Shown: positions 42,033 through 52,962, counted from the stretch's first letter. The stretch: DNA of 64,000 nucleotides from Sinohyriopsis cumingii (GCA_028554795.2 CM068830.1:115811214-115875213); one strand, 5' to 3'. Notes: generated by a model from the letters alone, not told the origin. Made by a program: numbers and translations.

Positions 42033-42985
42033 TGGAATCGATTTATTATTCACCAATTGGATACTGGAAGGGTAAATCAGCAATTAGTAAACTTGCTGAT
42101 GCAGCAGCGGTTAAACATTCTGCCGCTAGCGCGTGGTTGTCCAGGCAGGCAATATGGCAAATTTATCTACCACGTCCTAAACAAATTCAGTACGTGTATT
42201 TCAGTGTCAGTGTTCCTAATGAAGTTCATCAAGCTGATATTTTATTTTTACCATCTGATACTGTACGTAGAAAAACGTACAAATACGCGCTAACTGTCAT
42301 TGACGTTGCAAGTAGATATAAAGAAGCAGAACCGTTGACGACTAAAACAGCCGCTGAAGTAGCCGACGCATTTAAACGAATTTATCAACGAGGTGGTCTG
42401 CGATGGCCACAGCTGCTACAGGTTGATCCTGGCAAGGAATTTCTTGGTCCAGTATCATCGTTGATGAAACAGCATAATACCAAAATACGACGAGGGCATA
42501 CTGCAATTCATCGTGATCAGGCGATTGTTGAGCGATTTAATCGAACACTCGCTGAGCGGTTATTTGGATATCAATACGCGAAGGAATTGATTCAGGATAA
42601 AAGATCTCGTGAATGGGTGGCAAGATTACCAAGCGTGATAGCTGCATTAAATAATGAGATTACACGAACAACCAACATGAAACCCATTAATGCAATTAAC
42701 AAAACAAATATACCAACACAACGAAAAGATATTGAAAAACAAAAAATATTGGGTGATGTTACAGTTAGATATTTATATGAGCCCGGCGAACTTGAAGGCG
42801 GTAAAAAAAGAGCGACTGATCCTATTTGGAGTGTTACCACGCATAAGATATCCACCGTGACAAGATCGCCAGGTAGACCCGCAATCTACAGACTAGATTC
42901 GGCTGCTCCTCAACGCGGATTTGTGCGTGAACAATTACAAGTAATCCCTACGGATACACAATTACCACCAAAATCACTTAACTAG
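42032..42985 (+). CDS. retroviral-type (rve) integrase, copy B
   Basis: A 317-residue integrase of the Polinton kind. The N-terminal helical domain has the family's YYSPIGYWKG and WLSRQAIWQIYLPRP words. The catalytic core has D in QADILF (with TVIDVASRYKEAEP following), D in LLQVDPGKEF and E in DQAIVERFNRTLAERLFG. A C-terminal SH3/chromo-like part ends with RGFVREQLQVI. It inserts the element at the 6-bp duplicated target. Its start overlaps the PLA2 stop, and its end overlaps the convergent PolB gene by 8 bp. The start context is TATATAATGG. Confidence 0.93.
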   Translation: MESIYYSPIGYWKGKSAISKLADAAAVKHSAASAWLSRQAIWQIYLPRPKQIQYVYFSVSVPNEVHQADILFLPSDTVRRKTYKYALTVIDVASRYKEAEPLTTKTAAEVADAFKRIYQRGGLRWPQLLQVDPGKEFLGPVSSLMKQHNTKIRRGHTAIHRDQAIVERFNRTLAERLFGYQYAKELIQDKRSREWVARLPSVIAALNNEITRTTNMKPINAINKTNIPTQRKDIEKQKILGDVTVRYLYEPGELEGGKKRATDPIWSVTTHKISTVTRSPGRPAIYRLDSAAPQRGFVREQLQVIPTDTQLPPKSLN

Positions 42986-45900
42986 CGGTGGCGCCTATGC
43001 GTCGATTACATTCAAGACAGGTCAACATGATATTTTCTCGTGTATGACCAAGATTGTTATTTTTTCTATCTACGGTAAATTGTCTTGGATCATTTTTCAG
43101 ATACCGCCATAACATTATACAATTACAACTTGCACAATGATTATTCTGTTGTTGTTTTAACGCATTAATAAAATCAACATCAAGATCAAAATTGCGTTTA
43201 TTTTTTTTGTCACACCGTTCATAACCAGATAATTTTTTTCTTATTATATCACCGTCAATATCATCACTAATCACTGACGAGTTCATGACGATTCGTCTCA
43301 ATTGAGATATTTTTCTAACTCGAGACACTGCGAGATAAACCAAGTTCGACCATTCGATGTGATCATCAACGATCCAAACAACTGTATCAGTAATAGTTAA
43401 TCCCTGAGATGAATGAATTGTCATCGCGTATCCGAGCGTCCACGGGGATTTATCAGCACGTAGAGCATCTTCAACAACATCAACGTCGACGGCAACAATA
43501 TCATTCAATACAAGATTCTGTTTCCTCTTTGACTCTCCTGGTATATCAACGTCGATATTTTGCCGTCGCGTATCTGCTGGTCGATAACATAGTGGAACTG
43601 ACAACGTTGGAAACTTTTCTCGTTGTAACTGAAACAACTCCCGCTGAAGTGTATCACGAACTATCTTTCTACTTGCAACTATCAAATCGTTTGGTCGCCA
43701 CGTTTGCATAAAGTCTTTCATGGGTGTTTCTGAAATTATCTCGCGCATTATTTCACATTGAATTTTATTCGGTTGTAGTCTGATTAATTTTTTAAATTCC
43801 TTCAATGCTGCATCAAGTGCTCTATGATCATCAGCCACTACTTCGTAGTGATCAACGAAACTTTTCAGCCAATCATGTGGAGATGGTCCAGCTACAGGTG
43901 GTGGTTGACCGTGATCGCCGCACATTATCACAGCAGTATTTCTTGTCAACAACCAATCAAGAAATGTTTTTAATGTTTCTTGCGGTACAGTGCATATTTC
44001 ATCCCATATTATAATCCTTGGAATGTATTTCTCTCCCATCCTTAAAGATGTCCATGTATCACCCTTCCATCGAAAAAAGCTGTGATAAGTACAGGAATTA
44101 ACACCGCGTTGTTTCATCTCTCGCGCGAGTCTATGTGTGGGTGTTAGCACGATCATATCCGAGTTCTGAAATAGTTCGATAGCTCGAGTGGTTTTACCAC
44201 TGCCGCCAGGTCCGTTTAGATAAACCGTTTTGTGTCTAGTTATTGGATCGTATACCGATGGTAACAACGAAGTTGTCAACGTTTGATATTTTTTACAGTA
44301 AATATCTTTAACCGCAACATCAGCGGATTCGGAATAATCGAGCATATATTCCTTTTTTATTCTCCACGAACCCCACGATGCATAAGTGCCTATGTTTAAT
44401 CCTTCTAACAGCATTGAATGTTTTTTGCTTATATAAAACGAATCGGTAGCAACTCTGACGGCATGCGTAGAAACCTTATTTATCATCGATAATAGATTTA
44501 TTGAAACATACGCGAGCATCGATGATCTTAAATGAGTATACTGAAGTGACTCACCGTCCATGTAGTTCACGATTGTACCTAGTTTATTTCCATTTGACAA
44601 GAAAGCTGTTTCTCGACTTACAAACGTGTTCTTGTTCGTTGTATCAGCGATTATAAAATCTAACTCAGCGTCGTCCATGATCAATCTTGTACAATGTTGT
44701 CTGTGATCATATGCTGCTCCTCGGGTAAATTTGCCAATTATTTTTCTACCAAGATCCTTCGAATCGGTTTCATCCGAATGTGGTAACCAAACTTCGGTTT
44801 GTTTTCGATATGATATAATTGCTTCGCTGATCGTCAGCGATATTAACATCGTGCAATCAAGCATATACCGTAATAGTACTATTGGTGTCCACATTTTTTC
44901 AGAAAAATGTTTTCCAAACCAAACATAACAAATTGCATGGAGTCCTTTAGACATTTCGAATGACTCGATACGAGCAAATCCAGTCAGATCAAAATCCGGT
45001 AATGGTCCATTTATCGATACTCGCGTCATTTCGTGCGTGGGATGACCGAATCGCTCAAAATACACAGAACAATCTCCGTATCCAAGAAAACTTTCCGGAT
45101 AACACGCAACCATATCAACTGAAATAACATCTCTATGATCGTATTTAGTATTCCATAGTCCGCCGTGTCCATATTCGACACAACTGGATACTATGTCATT
45201 GAGAAAATCAAACCGAGTTGGTTTCCACGAATTTTTCTTTCTAGCAAAATGAGCAGCAACGGACGGAACAGTAAAGCAGTTGGTCAATAATTCGTCAGTG
45301 TCATCAGTGTATTGCAGTGCAAGATTTTTCATTTTCTCGTGAAGATGATTTGTTCGATAAATAACACCATTTGGCCTCACAAACTGATCAAATTGATTAT
45401 TTTCTTCCACGCAAGAATGAAATAACCATACTGACACAGGATCGTTTTTACTTATTTCGTTAATAAAATCAAACATACCTCCATCAGAATTATCTACGGG
45501 ATAACATTTAACAGTTCGATCTCGTGGAAATATTGTTACTGCGTTAGTCCACGCGTGTGAGTTATGATCAATAATTTCGATCGAAGCTCCTTTTGATCTA
45601 TATTTTGATTCATACAAAATTTCTCCAGTTATCGTCGCTACGGTTATTGGAAATTTTAATCTTTTTCCTAACTCAGCGACATCTTTCATAGACGCACCAG
45701 TATCTTTAACCATTTCTCCCCACGTGTTTATTATTTTACGTCTCTTATCCGTTAGACCGTTTCCACGAGTCAAAACGGTAAAATGTTCTGTTACTCGTTC
45801 AGCTACACAATTTATTTTTGAAAATTTCATCGGCGCTAGTTTATCAACGCTAGGTTTTTCATTTATCACATAGATTCCATAAATAACCGCGGTCACAGGA

Positions 45901-46352
45901 TATGCTCGTTCATAATACGGTTTGTCAATACCTGTCAATAGACCTGGTTTGGAATCTTTACTTAGTACGACAGTTTTTTTATTACCATGGACAGGATCAT
46001 ATTTGTCACGGATAATCCAATCATTTGTTTCTGTCAACACGACGAATTTTATTTTGAAAAGATACTTGCGATTACCTTGATGAATATCAAAGAGGTAGTT
46101 AATGATAATTGCTGCTCGTTTGTCGTTCATCATAGCGTTAATGGCGCCGTTGCGTATAATCTTGAACGTTGACCAGACATGAGATGCACCATCTGTGTGA
46201 AATTCTTTCTTGGCGTCGTGAATTTTCGAGATCAGACTTTTATTTTTCGGATCAACCAGATCTCGTACTGGTAAGTCTGGAGATATTCTGTCGAGGTTGA
46301 ATTTATCCACGCTCCAGGGCTTTATTCGGGATAATCTATCGAATTCGTTCAT
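42978..46352 (-). CDS. DNA polymerase B - SF1 helicase - HNH fusion, copy B
   Basis: A single 1124-residue frame. Residues about 400-640 are the family B palm: motif A DMVACYP near 413, a KIIGKFTRGAAY block near 538 standing for the Kx3NSxYG motif, and motif C VATDSFYI near 634. Residues 700-1040 are a superfamily 1 helicase: P-loop LNGPGGSGKTTRAI near 713, IIIWDEICTV near 780, GDHGQPPPV, and the late motifs YAMTIHSSQGLTI and VYLAVSRVR. The last 50 residues form an HNH-like zinc module: HCASCNCIM, then NLGHTRENIMLTCLECNRR. Polinton polymerases are usually described as protein-primed PolB without a fused helicase-HNH end. The fusion suggests self-contained strand unwinding; that function is inference. 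It is divergent from the zinc-ribbon gene over 35 bp. Confidence 0.92.
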   Translation of the reverse strand: MNEFDRLSRIKPWSVDKFNLDRISPDLPVRDLVDPKNKSLISKIHDAKKEFHTDGASHVWSTFKIIRNGAINAMMNDKRAAIIINYLFDIHQGNRKYLFKIKFVVLTETNDWIIRDKYDPVHGNKKTVVLSKDSKPGLLTGIDKPYYERAYPVTAVIYGIYVINEKPSVDKLAPMKFSKINCVAERVTEHFTVLTRGNGLTDKRRKIINTWGEMVKDTGASMKDVAELGKRLKFPITVATITGEILYESKYRSKGASIEIIDHNSHAWTNAVTIFPRDRTVKCYPVDNSDGGMFDFINEISKNDPVSVWLFHSCVEENNQFDQFVRPNGVIYRTNHLHEKMKNLALQYTDDTDELLTNCFTVPSVAAHFARKKNSWKPTRFDFLNDIVSSCVEYGHGGLWNTKYDHRDVISVDMVACYPESFLGYGDCSVYFERFGHPTHEMTRVSINGPLPDFDLTGFARIESFEMSKGLHAICYVWFGKHFSEKMWTPIVLLRYMLDCTMLISLTISEAIISYRKQTEVWLPHSDETDSKDLGRKIIGKFTRGAAYDHRQHCTRLIMDDAELDFIIADTTNKNTFVSRETAFLSNGNKLGTIVNYMDGESLQYTHLRSSMLAYVSINLLSMINKVSTHAVRVATDSFYISKKHSMLLEGLNIGTYASWGSWRIKKEYMLDYSESADVAVKDIYCKKYQTLTTSLLPSVYDPITRHKTVYLNGPGGSGKTTRAIELFQNSDMIVLTPTHRLAREMKQRGVNSCTYHSFFRWKGDTWTSLRMGEKYIPRIIIWDEICTVPQETLKTFLDWLLTRNTAVIMCGDHGQPPPVAGPSPHDWLKSFVDHYEVVADDHRALDAALKEFKKLIRLQPNKIQCEIMREIISETPMKDFMQTWRPNDLIVASRKIVRDTLQRELFQLQREKFPTLSVPLCYRPADTRRQNIDVDIPGESKRKQNLVLNDIVAVDVDVVEDALRADKSPWTLGYAMTIHSSQGLTITDTVVWIVDDHIEWSNLVYLAVSRVRKISQLRRIVMNSSVISDDIDGDIIRKKLSGYERCDKKNKRNFDLDVDFINALKQQQNNHCASCNCIMLWRYLKNDPRQFTVDRKNNNLGHTRENIMLTCLECNRRIGATAS

Positions 46353-46387
46353 ACTATATTTCAGACAAGTATTTAAATTAAAATATT
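46353..46387. promoter_or_regulatory. 35-bp divergent intergenic promoter, copy B (copy A: 2408-2442)
   Basis: The only DNA between the PolB start and the zinc-ribbon gene start is AT-rich, with ACTATATTTC and AGTATTTAAATTAAAATATT. It must serve both genes or be backed up by promoters within coding sequence. It is unchanged between the two element copies. Confidence 0.45.
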
Positions 46388-46684
46388 ATGTATACAATGT
46401 CTCAATGCAGATGGCTCATGGTGGGTTCATTGACTCGTTGTAATAAATCCTGTAAAAGGGAGTTCTGCGGACAACACATGCAGTGCATTAACCGTGGAAG
46501 CTTAGGACCAATACCATGTCTGCGATGTGGTACTGGAGTGCAAGGAAAAACAAAATTATGTGGAAAGTGCGGGGGGAAACGGTTCAGAGAACTTAAAAGA
46601 TATTATGACAAAAAAAATAATAATAGTGAAAATGCTATAAAATCCGTGGAGGATTATCTAACTAAGTTTTCAGACAAACAATAA
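46388..46684 (+). CDS. small cysteine-rich zinc-ribbon protein (internal paralogue), copy B
   Basis: 98 residues, almost identical to the copy A gene at 2443-2739. It has the same cysteine plan as the terminal-repeat protein: CRW, RCNKSCKREFCGQH, PCLRCGTG, LCGKCGGKRFREL. It starts at AATATTATG and precedes the HNH gene by 24 bp. Together with the two terminal genes this gives three family members per element. Confidence 0.8.
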   Translation: MYTMSQCRWLMVGSLTRCNKSCKREFCGQHMQCINRGSLGPIPCLRCGTGVQGKTKLCGKCGGKRFRELKRYYDKKNNNSENAIKSVEDYLTKFSDKQ

Positions 46685-46708
46685 TTTAAACAAATAATAT
46701 TATCATAT

Positions 46709-47212
46709 ATGGAGCAAAATATATTTATCCCACATCCTGTCGTGACAAACTACGAATCAAATATTAATGGTATCATCAGACACTGCAGGTTAAAAAAACC
46801 AGTTGGTCATGTCATTAATTCTGGTTATCTAGCGTTCACGTACAAGGCAGGAAAGAAACATTATCTGTGTCATAGATTTACCTATGAGTGTCATAACGGA
46901 TTGATCAATGACGGTCTTGTTATTGATCATCTTGACGGGGATCCTCAGAACAACTCCTTATCCAACCTTTGTGTTGTCACGCAAAGCGTGAACTCTGCGC
47001 GTGGTAATACTGGAAGATGTAAGACAATCGGAAAGAAGGCGGTAAATTCCACAAACACAGAAACTGGCGAAATAATTATATTTCGTTCAATATGTTCTGC
47101 TGCGAAATATTTTGATATTCACCCGCATTCAGTACAAAAAGTAGCAGAAAATATATATAAAACATCTTTCTCGAAAAAATATAAGCAAAAAATTATCTTC
47201 CGATATCAATAA
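46709..47212 (+). CDS. HNH homing-endonuclease-like protein, copy B
   Basis: 167 residues with an HNH_3-type core (VIDHLDGDPQNNSLSNLCVV near residue 72) and a C-terminal NUMOD1-like segment (SAAKYFDIHPHSV). The order of parts is as in copy A. Blocks of the gene are identical to copy A while other blocks differ strongly, although the genes on both sides are about 98-99% alike. This points to conversion or recombination within the gene. Confidence 0.85.
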   Translation: MEQNIFIPHPVVTNYESNINGIIRHCRLKKPVGHVINSGYLAFTYKAGKKHYLCHRFTYECHNGLINDGLVIDHLDGDPQNNSLSNLCVVTQSVNSARGNTGRCKTIGKKAVNSTNTETGEIIIFRSICSAAKYFDIHPHSVQKVAENIYKTSFSKKYKQKIIFRYQ

Positions 47213-47974
47213 TTATCATTACCACATTGAATTATATTTAACCACATTGAATTATATTAGTTGCTGTATGTCCCCCTTATACTACTGAATTTTTAATTAT
47301 GCAAAAGGGAGATTACTTTGTAATATATAGTTTTCTTCGTAAATTTCCGATTTTTATGGTCAGATTAACCATGTACGTCGTAATTAATTACTCGTAGAAG
47401 TATATTTATGGTTTCTAACTTACAAAATAGAAATTTCCCATCATACAACATAGCGAGGAACTGAGGTAACTTGACCGTTGTTATTGATCCGCAAGTAGCT
47501 GTATATGCTGCATTTACAAACCGTTGTTATGCACAAATCGATATGCAGTGAATCACTGCACGCAGGTTTATATTTGCAGTCTGTTACGAAAAACGCTGTT
47601 ATAGTCAGAAACCGTTGTTATATTCAGAAACCGTCATTTTAATGTAGAAACAGTTATTTAAATATAGAAACTATTCCGCTGTTTTAATTCAGAAATGCTG
47701 TAGCTATATATTAACTTCCGAAACATATGTTTGTAATAAGATTTGATAGCTCAATCCGTATCGAATTGGACTGTGACGCTCGCGGTCCAGGATCGAATCC
47801 CATGACTGACAATTGGTCGGTGGTTACGCATATTAGCGATTTTTATAATTAATTGGGGCACCGCCAGCCTCTCTCCGCTCACAAAACAATCCAAACCACG
47901 TATCACCGGTGGTTGATACATGTTTTGTACCACCCACGGGTTGATTATTGGGGTAGGTGGTTCTGTTGAGCGGA
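47213..47974. other. non-coding Polinton segment, copy B
   Basis: The counterpart of 3280-3961 with the same repeat words (CAGAAACCGTTGTTAT) and the tRNA-like part. It keeps the empty target of the CACTGG transposon (GGGTTGATTATTGGGG). An inverted pair around CTCCGCTCA(C/A)A at about 47872 and 47966 brackets the segment and may fold. Confidence 0.6.
47740..47811 (+). other. tRNA-like Pol III promoter segment, copy B
   Basis: Box A at 47747 and box B GATCGAATC at 47791, the same 44-bp spacing as in copy A. The acceptor arms do not pair. It is shared by both copies, so it was captured before they separated. Confidence 0.5.
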
Positions 47975-48320
47975 GAAAATGGCCATTCATTCATCTCATT
48001 ATATATATTTCATTCATTACATTCATTCATTCACTACATCTCATTACATTCATTCATTCATTACATATTTACTGAACCTGCTAAAAGACTTGAATAGAGG
48101 TTCATTCATAATATATGTTTGTGCCGTCCCCCTTCTTGGGCCTCTAGACCGTTGTTTGACGGGTTAGAAGCTCTCGTAGAAGGAATATTTCATGTGCCTG
48201 GTGAACTTGATAGAATGCGATGGCAATCTATGAGTTCTTGGCTGTACTGTCTTTCATTATATGTTTGTACTGTCCTTGAAACATCCCGACGAACTCGCTA
48301 AAGACTCGATAGGGGTTTAG
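47975..48320. repeat. short tandem and duplicated repeats, copy B
   Basis: ATTCATTC runs (about 47983-48065), then relatives of the CCTGCTAAAAGACTTGAATA and CTCGCTAAAGACTCGATAGG units seen in copy A, with a different number and order. Confidence 0.55.
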
Positions 48321-48360
48321 GGATATTTTTTTTTATTTTAAAGATTTATATATTTATATA

Positions 48361-48747
48361 ATGAACCATGAAAATATCGAAGACATTATTTCTGCCATCA
48401 AAAAACTAGAAGAAAACAGAATTAATATATCTGATGAACTAAATCCTGAAAAAATAATATCTGATTTTGAAACGTTAGAAGAGCTTAAGAATGAAAATAA
48501 GTACGTTCTATCATCTCAATATAAGTTCATAGAGCGGATTCAGGCAGCTATGTTTCAGTCGCTAGCTACCGTAGAAGATAATCAGGTGAAGGAATTCGTT
48601 CCTCTCTCCGCCGCGGTTGAAAAAATTAGATCGCTGTTATCCCACGAGTACGAGGAAAAGAAAACAATTAGTACTCGCATAAGACTATTAAGAAAAATTA
48701 TGTTAGCGAGTAACCCCGTCCAAAGTAGTAATTTTGAAGATGGCTGA
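48361..48747 (+). CDS. 128-residue helical protein of unknown function, copy B
   Basis: Nearly identical to the copy A gene at 6801-7187: a coiled-coil-like first half and a basic last helix. The start is TATATAATGAA. The conservation at protein level between flanking repeat segments that differ greatly suggests it is a real gene. Family unknown. Confidence 0.7.
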   Translation: MNHENIEDIISAIKKLEENRINISDELNPEKIISDFETLEELKNENKYVLSSQYKFIERIQAAMFQSLATVEDNQVKEFVPLSAAVEKIRSLLSHEYEEKKTISTRIRLLRKIMLASNPVQSSNFEDG

Positions 48748-48789
48748 GATCTTTGATGGGTTAATTGGTACTTAGATTTATTATTTTAT

Positions 48790-49510
48790 TTCTGAATTAT
48801 TATTTATTTCTGAAATATTATTTATTTCTGAAATTGATGGGTTGGTTGGTACTTAGAATCGAAGATTCTTATTCATGCAATTTGTAATTTTGATGGGTTA
48901 GTTGGTAGTCAGATTTATTATTTATTTCTGAATTATTATTTATTTATTTACTGAATTAATTTGTTTTTTTTACTGAAATTTAACAAAATTGTACAAATTT
49001 CTTAATTTTGACTACCATTTACCCCATCAAATTCACAAAATTGTACAAATTTCTTAATTTGAGTACCATTTACCCCATCAGATTTACAAAATTGTACAAA
49101 TTTCTTAATTTGAGTACCATTTACCCCATCAAATTCACAAAATTGTACAAATTTCTTAATTTTACAAATTATTTATTTCTGAATTATTATTTTATTTCTG
49201 AATTATTATTTATTTATTTACTGAATTAATTTGTTTTTTTTACTGAAATTTAACAAAATTGTACAAATTTCTTAATTTTGACTACCATTTACCCCATCAA
49301 AAACATAAAATTGTACAAATTTCTTAATTTTGACTACCATTTACCCCATCAAATTCACAAAATTGTACAAATTTCTTAATTTGAGTACCATTTACCCCAT
49401 CAAAAACATAAAATTGTACAAATTTCTTAATTTTACAAATTATTTATTTCTGAATTATTATTTTATTTCTGATTTATTATTTATTTATAACTCTGATGGG
49501 TGAGTTGGTA
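48790..49510. repeat. AT-rich tandem array specific to copy B
   Basis: About eight units of roughly 50-57 bp built on AAATTGTACAAATTTCTTAA and TACCATTTACCCCATCAAA lie between stretches of TCTGAATTATTATTTATT. Copy A has no such units here. A larger block is itself duplicated (about 48940-49010 and 49190-49275). Confidence 0.75.
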
Positions 49511-49753
49511 CTTAGAATCGAAGATTCTTATTTATGTGAAAATGATCAAATTTTCGGAAAAAAATAAAACATTTTAAAAAAGATGAATTACCTCATCAGA
49601 TATATTTATTCGACTTTGATGCAGGAGTGCGCCGGAGTTCATCTAACTGTTCTTGTGTTAATAAGAAATCCTCGTTTCCGTGGCTAAATTGTTCTATGTT
49701 TTGTGAAAACGCGCGTTTTCAAGTGTATAAAAACCCTCACGTGCTGGATCTTT

Positions 49754-51175
49754 CTACGACTTTACATACAGATTTATTACAAGCTCTTCTCCACGTAGGT
49801 CAATTAAGCGATTAAGGTGGTCTGTGAGTTTGAAATTTATTCGTGACAAATACTGATTATGTGTGCGTAGATAGACAGGATTGGTTGGTACTTGCACGAT
49901 CAAATCGCCAGGGGGAACTTGTGGTGTGAACGTGTATAGGATGTATCATTGTTGAGCCTGATTTGATTTTCCAAGATCTATTTGATAACTGCCTTCGATT
50001 ACGTCACAAACTAGGTTAACCGCGATCGTCGACGTTATATTGACGATTCCCGGAGATATGTGCCTACCGCCTCCGAGTGGATCATTATCATATCTAAGAA
50101 CAGTTGCTGGTGGTGTTATTTTTGTCCATGCACCAAGTATTTCAGAAAAGTTTTTCGCGACAAGATCATTGAGTGATCTTATCAATTCGCCAGTTTCAAA
50201 TCCTGGTAGTGTAAAATTTAATAAATCTGCTTCAGTTATTTTATAATGATCAATGTATGCTTGTTTGATACTTTTTCTTCCTGAATCTATATAATTATTA
50301 GCATTTATTACCTCAATAATGGTCTGATTAAAATATTTAAGATCTAATACAATTTGATTTAAATGTTCCATCGTTGCAATGATCTGATGTCTTAGATCGT
50401 CATTAGGATATTCCAGGATATAGTTTTTAAACAACTGTGCTAGTGTCGTTAATGTAGTTGTGTATTCAGTTCTAATTTCGCTAGCCCTTGATCTGAATTC
50501 TCTTTCATAAACGATATTAGTTGATGTTTTTGCATCAAAATCAATGATAGAAAACGGTGTCATAGGATAATATTTTCCATCATTAATAATACGAAAATCC
50601 CTACCAGTCCATGGATACAAATTTTGGTATTCTGGAGTTGTTATAAACCCGGCACTGCCTGCGATAAAATCAATTAATTTTGGTTCTGGTGGTCCTTCAT
50701 GCACTGACACGATATCAGGCCAGCCTAGCACGGATCTTATCGTGGACTGATAAATATCAACGACGTAATCAGGCGAGTTTATTTCAATCGTCGAGGACAG
50801 CGTCGGCTCATGAACATTAATCGATATTTTTGCTTCTTTTCCTGTTATTGATTTTATTCTACGAGCAAATTCATCATTGATTTGTTCGACCTCATAACTA
50901 CCAGTTGGTATTCCAACAACAACCCAGTCAGGTGTTCCATCGGGTTTGTTTTTATCAGCAAATACAAGCGAATTATTTGCTGGTGTACCATTAAATGATC
51001 TCGATCTGATGTTTGGCCAGCTGTAATATACTCGTAATTGTGCTAGTGCAATTTCATTCGCGCGAATTGCTGTTGGAAAATTGATGTTAAATTCAGGATT
51101 AATCGAACTTAGCGAGATCATCGTGGTCTTGTGCGGGGTTGTGTTCGTCACGATCTGCTGTAGTAATTCCGTCAT
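49754..51175 (-). pseudogene. minor capsid (penton-like) gene of Polinton copy B, broken
   Basis: The counterpart of 8103-9514. The N-terminal 170 residues (TTMISLSSINPEFNI, GSYEVEQINDEFARRI) and the part around GGGRHISPGIVNITST are nearly identical to copy A. The middle is largely different in sequence and length. It is broken, with little damage. A jelly-roll capsid-vertex role comes from the family; start context ATAATG. Confidence 0.72.
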
Positions 51176-51255
51176 TATTGATACTCGTACCTTTAATACC
51201 GGCGCAATTGTATACGCTGATCATCATTGAAAACTCAAAATTGGATATAATTCCA

Positions 51256-51634
51256 TCATTGAGACTCGCTGATAACAACGAGGATAACCTCGTGTATGCG
51301 ACAGTTGCTATGTGTAATTTTATCTTGTAATCGGATAATTTTTCGTTCGTGCAAGTACATATTTTTTTTGCAACGATATTAAGCACACCTGCAATTGTCG
51401 TAGTTGCACAAACACAAATAGTCACAGCTACTGGTGCCATCATTGTTACCGCGGATAATATTATTCCGCTTCGGCAACAACAGCGGATACCGAATAAACA
51501 ACAACGTCGATGATAACTAATCGTTGTTGATACTTTTTTATTTTTACTGTATATTGTTCGACTCGATCTTTCAACGCTGCCTGCCATTCACGCGCTTGAT
51601 TGTACCTAAATCCTTGAACGTCGATAGCACTCAT
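51256..51634 (-). pseudogene. membrane-protein gene of Polinton copy B, broken
   Basis: The counterpart of the 126-residue double-spanning protein at 9595-9975, with the same hydrophobic words (ILSAVTMMAPVAVTICVCA). Broken in this copy. Confidence 0.7.
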
Positions 51635-51640
51635 TATATT

Positions 51641-52509
51641 TTATGCCGTAACCAATTGAGGTGTTTCAGCTACAAATTCCAAACACCACCAGAAGGATGT
51701 TGCGGTTAATTTCTTATCAGCTGCTTCCAGAATAAATATTTCTTCGGTTCCGCTATTCAGTATAACAGATACAACCCCCGGAAAACCTGTCCAAAGATGA
51801 CCTTTCTAACATTTCTGCAAAATCCAAAGATGTGAGATAATGGAATTGCACATGAAAAATTTCTATCATTTCCTGACAACGCTGCTCGGCGTGTTGCAAA
51901 TCCCAGGTTGTAAGTCGCATTAACGCTTCCTACAATATCAAAAGCAGCACCTGGTCTGTCTGCGTGTTCAAAATCAACTGGTTGTGGATCAGATGCAGTA
52001 TCTCGAGGTGTCCGTATTTTGGTATATTGAACATGATCAGTGCTGTCAGTGATATCCTTAGCAAACATCATTGTTGGACCGGCTGATCTTGTGTAATCAT
52101 CAGAATATCTGGCTAGACCAATTATTGTTGTAGCAACATCGACATCCTTCTGAATTGATTCAATATTTTTTCCATCAATCATGTATGTGGCGCTATCAAA
52201 CAGTGCCATAATCCCGTTGTTGACAAAACCAACACGCAAATTAGCAGCATATGGCGTATTAGCTGCAACATTTGTTACAATTCTACCCTCTATTTCAATA
52301 AACGCCTCAGCGGGCAAGAAATATCTACTTGTATCAAGAACCTGTAATTCGATTCTCCCCCACTGATTTGGTTGTCTTGCGTCATAGGAATAAAATTGAT
52401 AATCACGCACTGATTCATCTTTGAGGACCAGTGCATCCATGTCAAATGCTGGGTCGGACATGCGTTTAAACATTTTATTGTAATTACCATTTTTCCAAAT
52501 GATAATCAT
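51641..52509 (-). pseudogene. capsid-block remnants (fibre end and part of major capsid gene), copy B
   Basis: This stretch holds the tail of the fibre gene and the N-terminal part of the major capsid gene (ESVRDYQFYSYDARQP, DTSRYFLPAEAFIEIEG, CAIPLSHIFGFCRN). Protease and pVI-like genes are not recognisable. The capsid part differs from copy A at roughly a quarter of positions by eye, much more than the polymerase region. Confidence 0.75.
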
Positions 52510-52945
52510 CGTCGACGAAGACCGCCTCCCGCTATTAAATTCGCTGTTATATTTTTTTCTGCTTCTTCAGATAATTCCGCTAGTTTTTGATTTGCAGCCT
52601 GATTTATTATTTTACTGACATTTGCTGGCATAACCTCAGTACTTGCCAGTTTCACTGGTGGTTGTTTTCATCTTATTAATCATGCTAGTCTATCTTTGAT
52701 CGCCGAGAACGCCTTACCAGCAACATTGACGATTGCACCAGGAGCTTTTTCACGAATAGCCTCAATAGCCTTCATACCTAATTGTTTTACAATCGGTATT
52801 GCTTTTGGAGCCATCCTTCTAAATAAACCCTGAATAACATCACCAAGTCCATCTCCGTAAATTACTTTGTAATTTGGCAGTCATGAGTTTACTACCCTGA
52901 CCATGATCGGTCCACGCTGAGCAGTATGTATAATCATTTTTATAT
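52510..52945 (-). pseudogene. minor virion-protein gene remnant, copy B
   Basis: The counterpart of the 153-residue basic protein at 13319-13780. Related words (GAIVNVAGKAFSAIKDRL-like) are present on the minus strand. Broken and more diverged than the replicative genes. Confidence 0.6.
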
Positions 52946-52962
52946 ACTAATTGATTAATTGT

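Noticed and set aside
47979-48301. Small frames over ATTCATTC repeats and the leader of the helical gene
   Set aside because: They are built on simple repeats, differ between copies and have no recognisable features.
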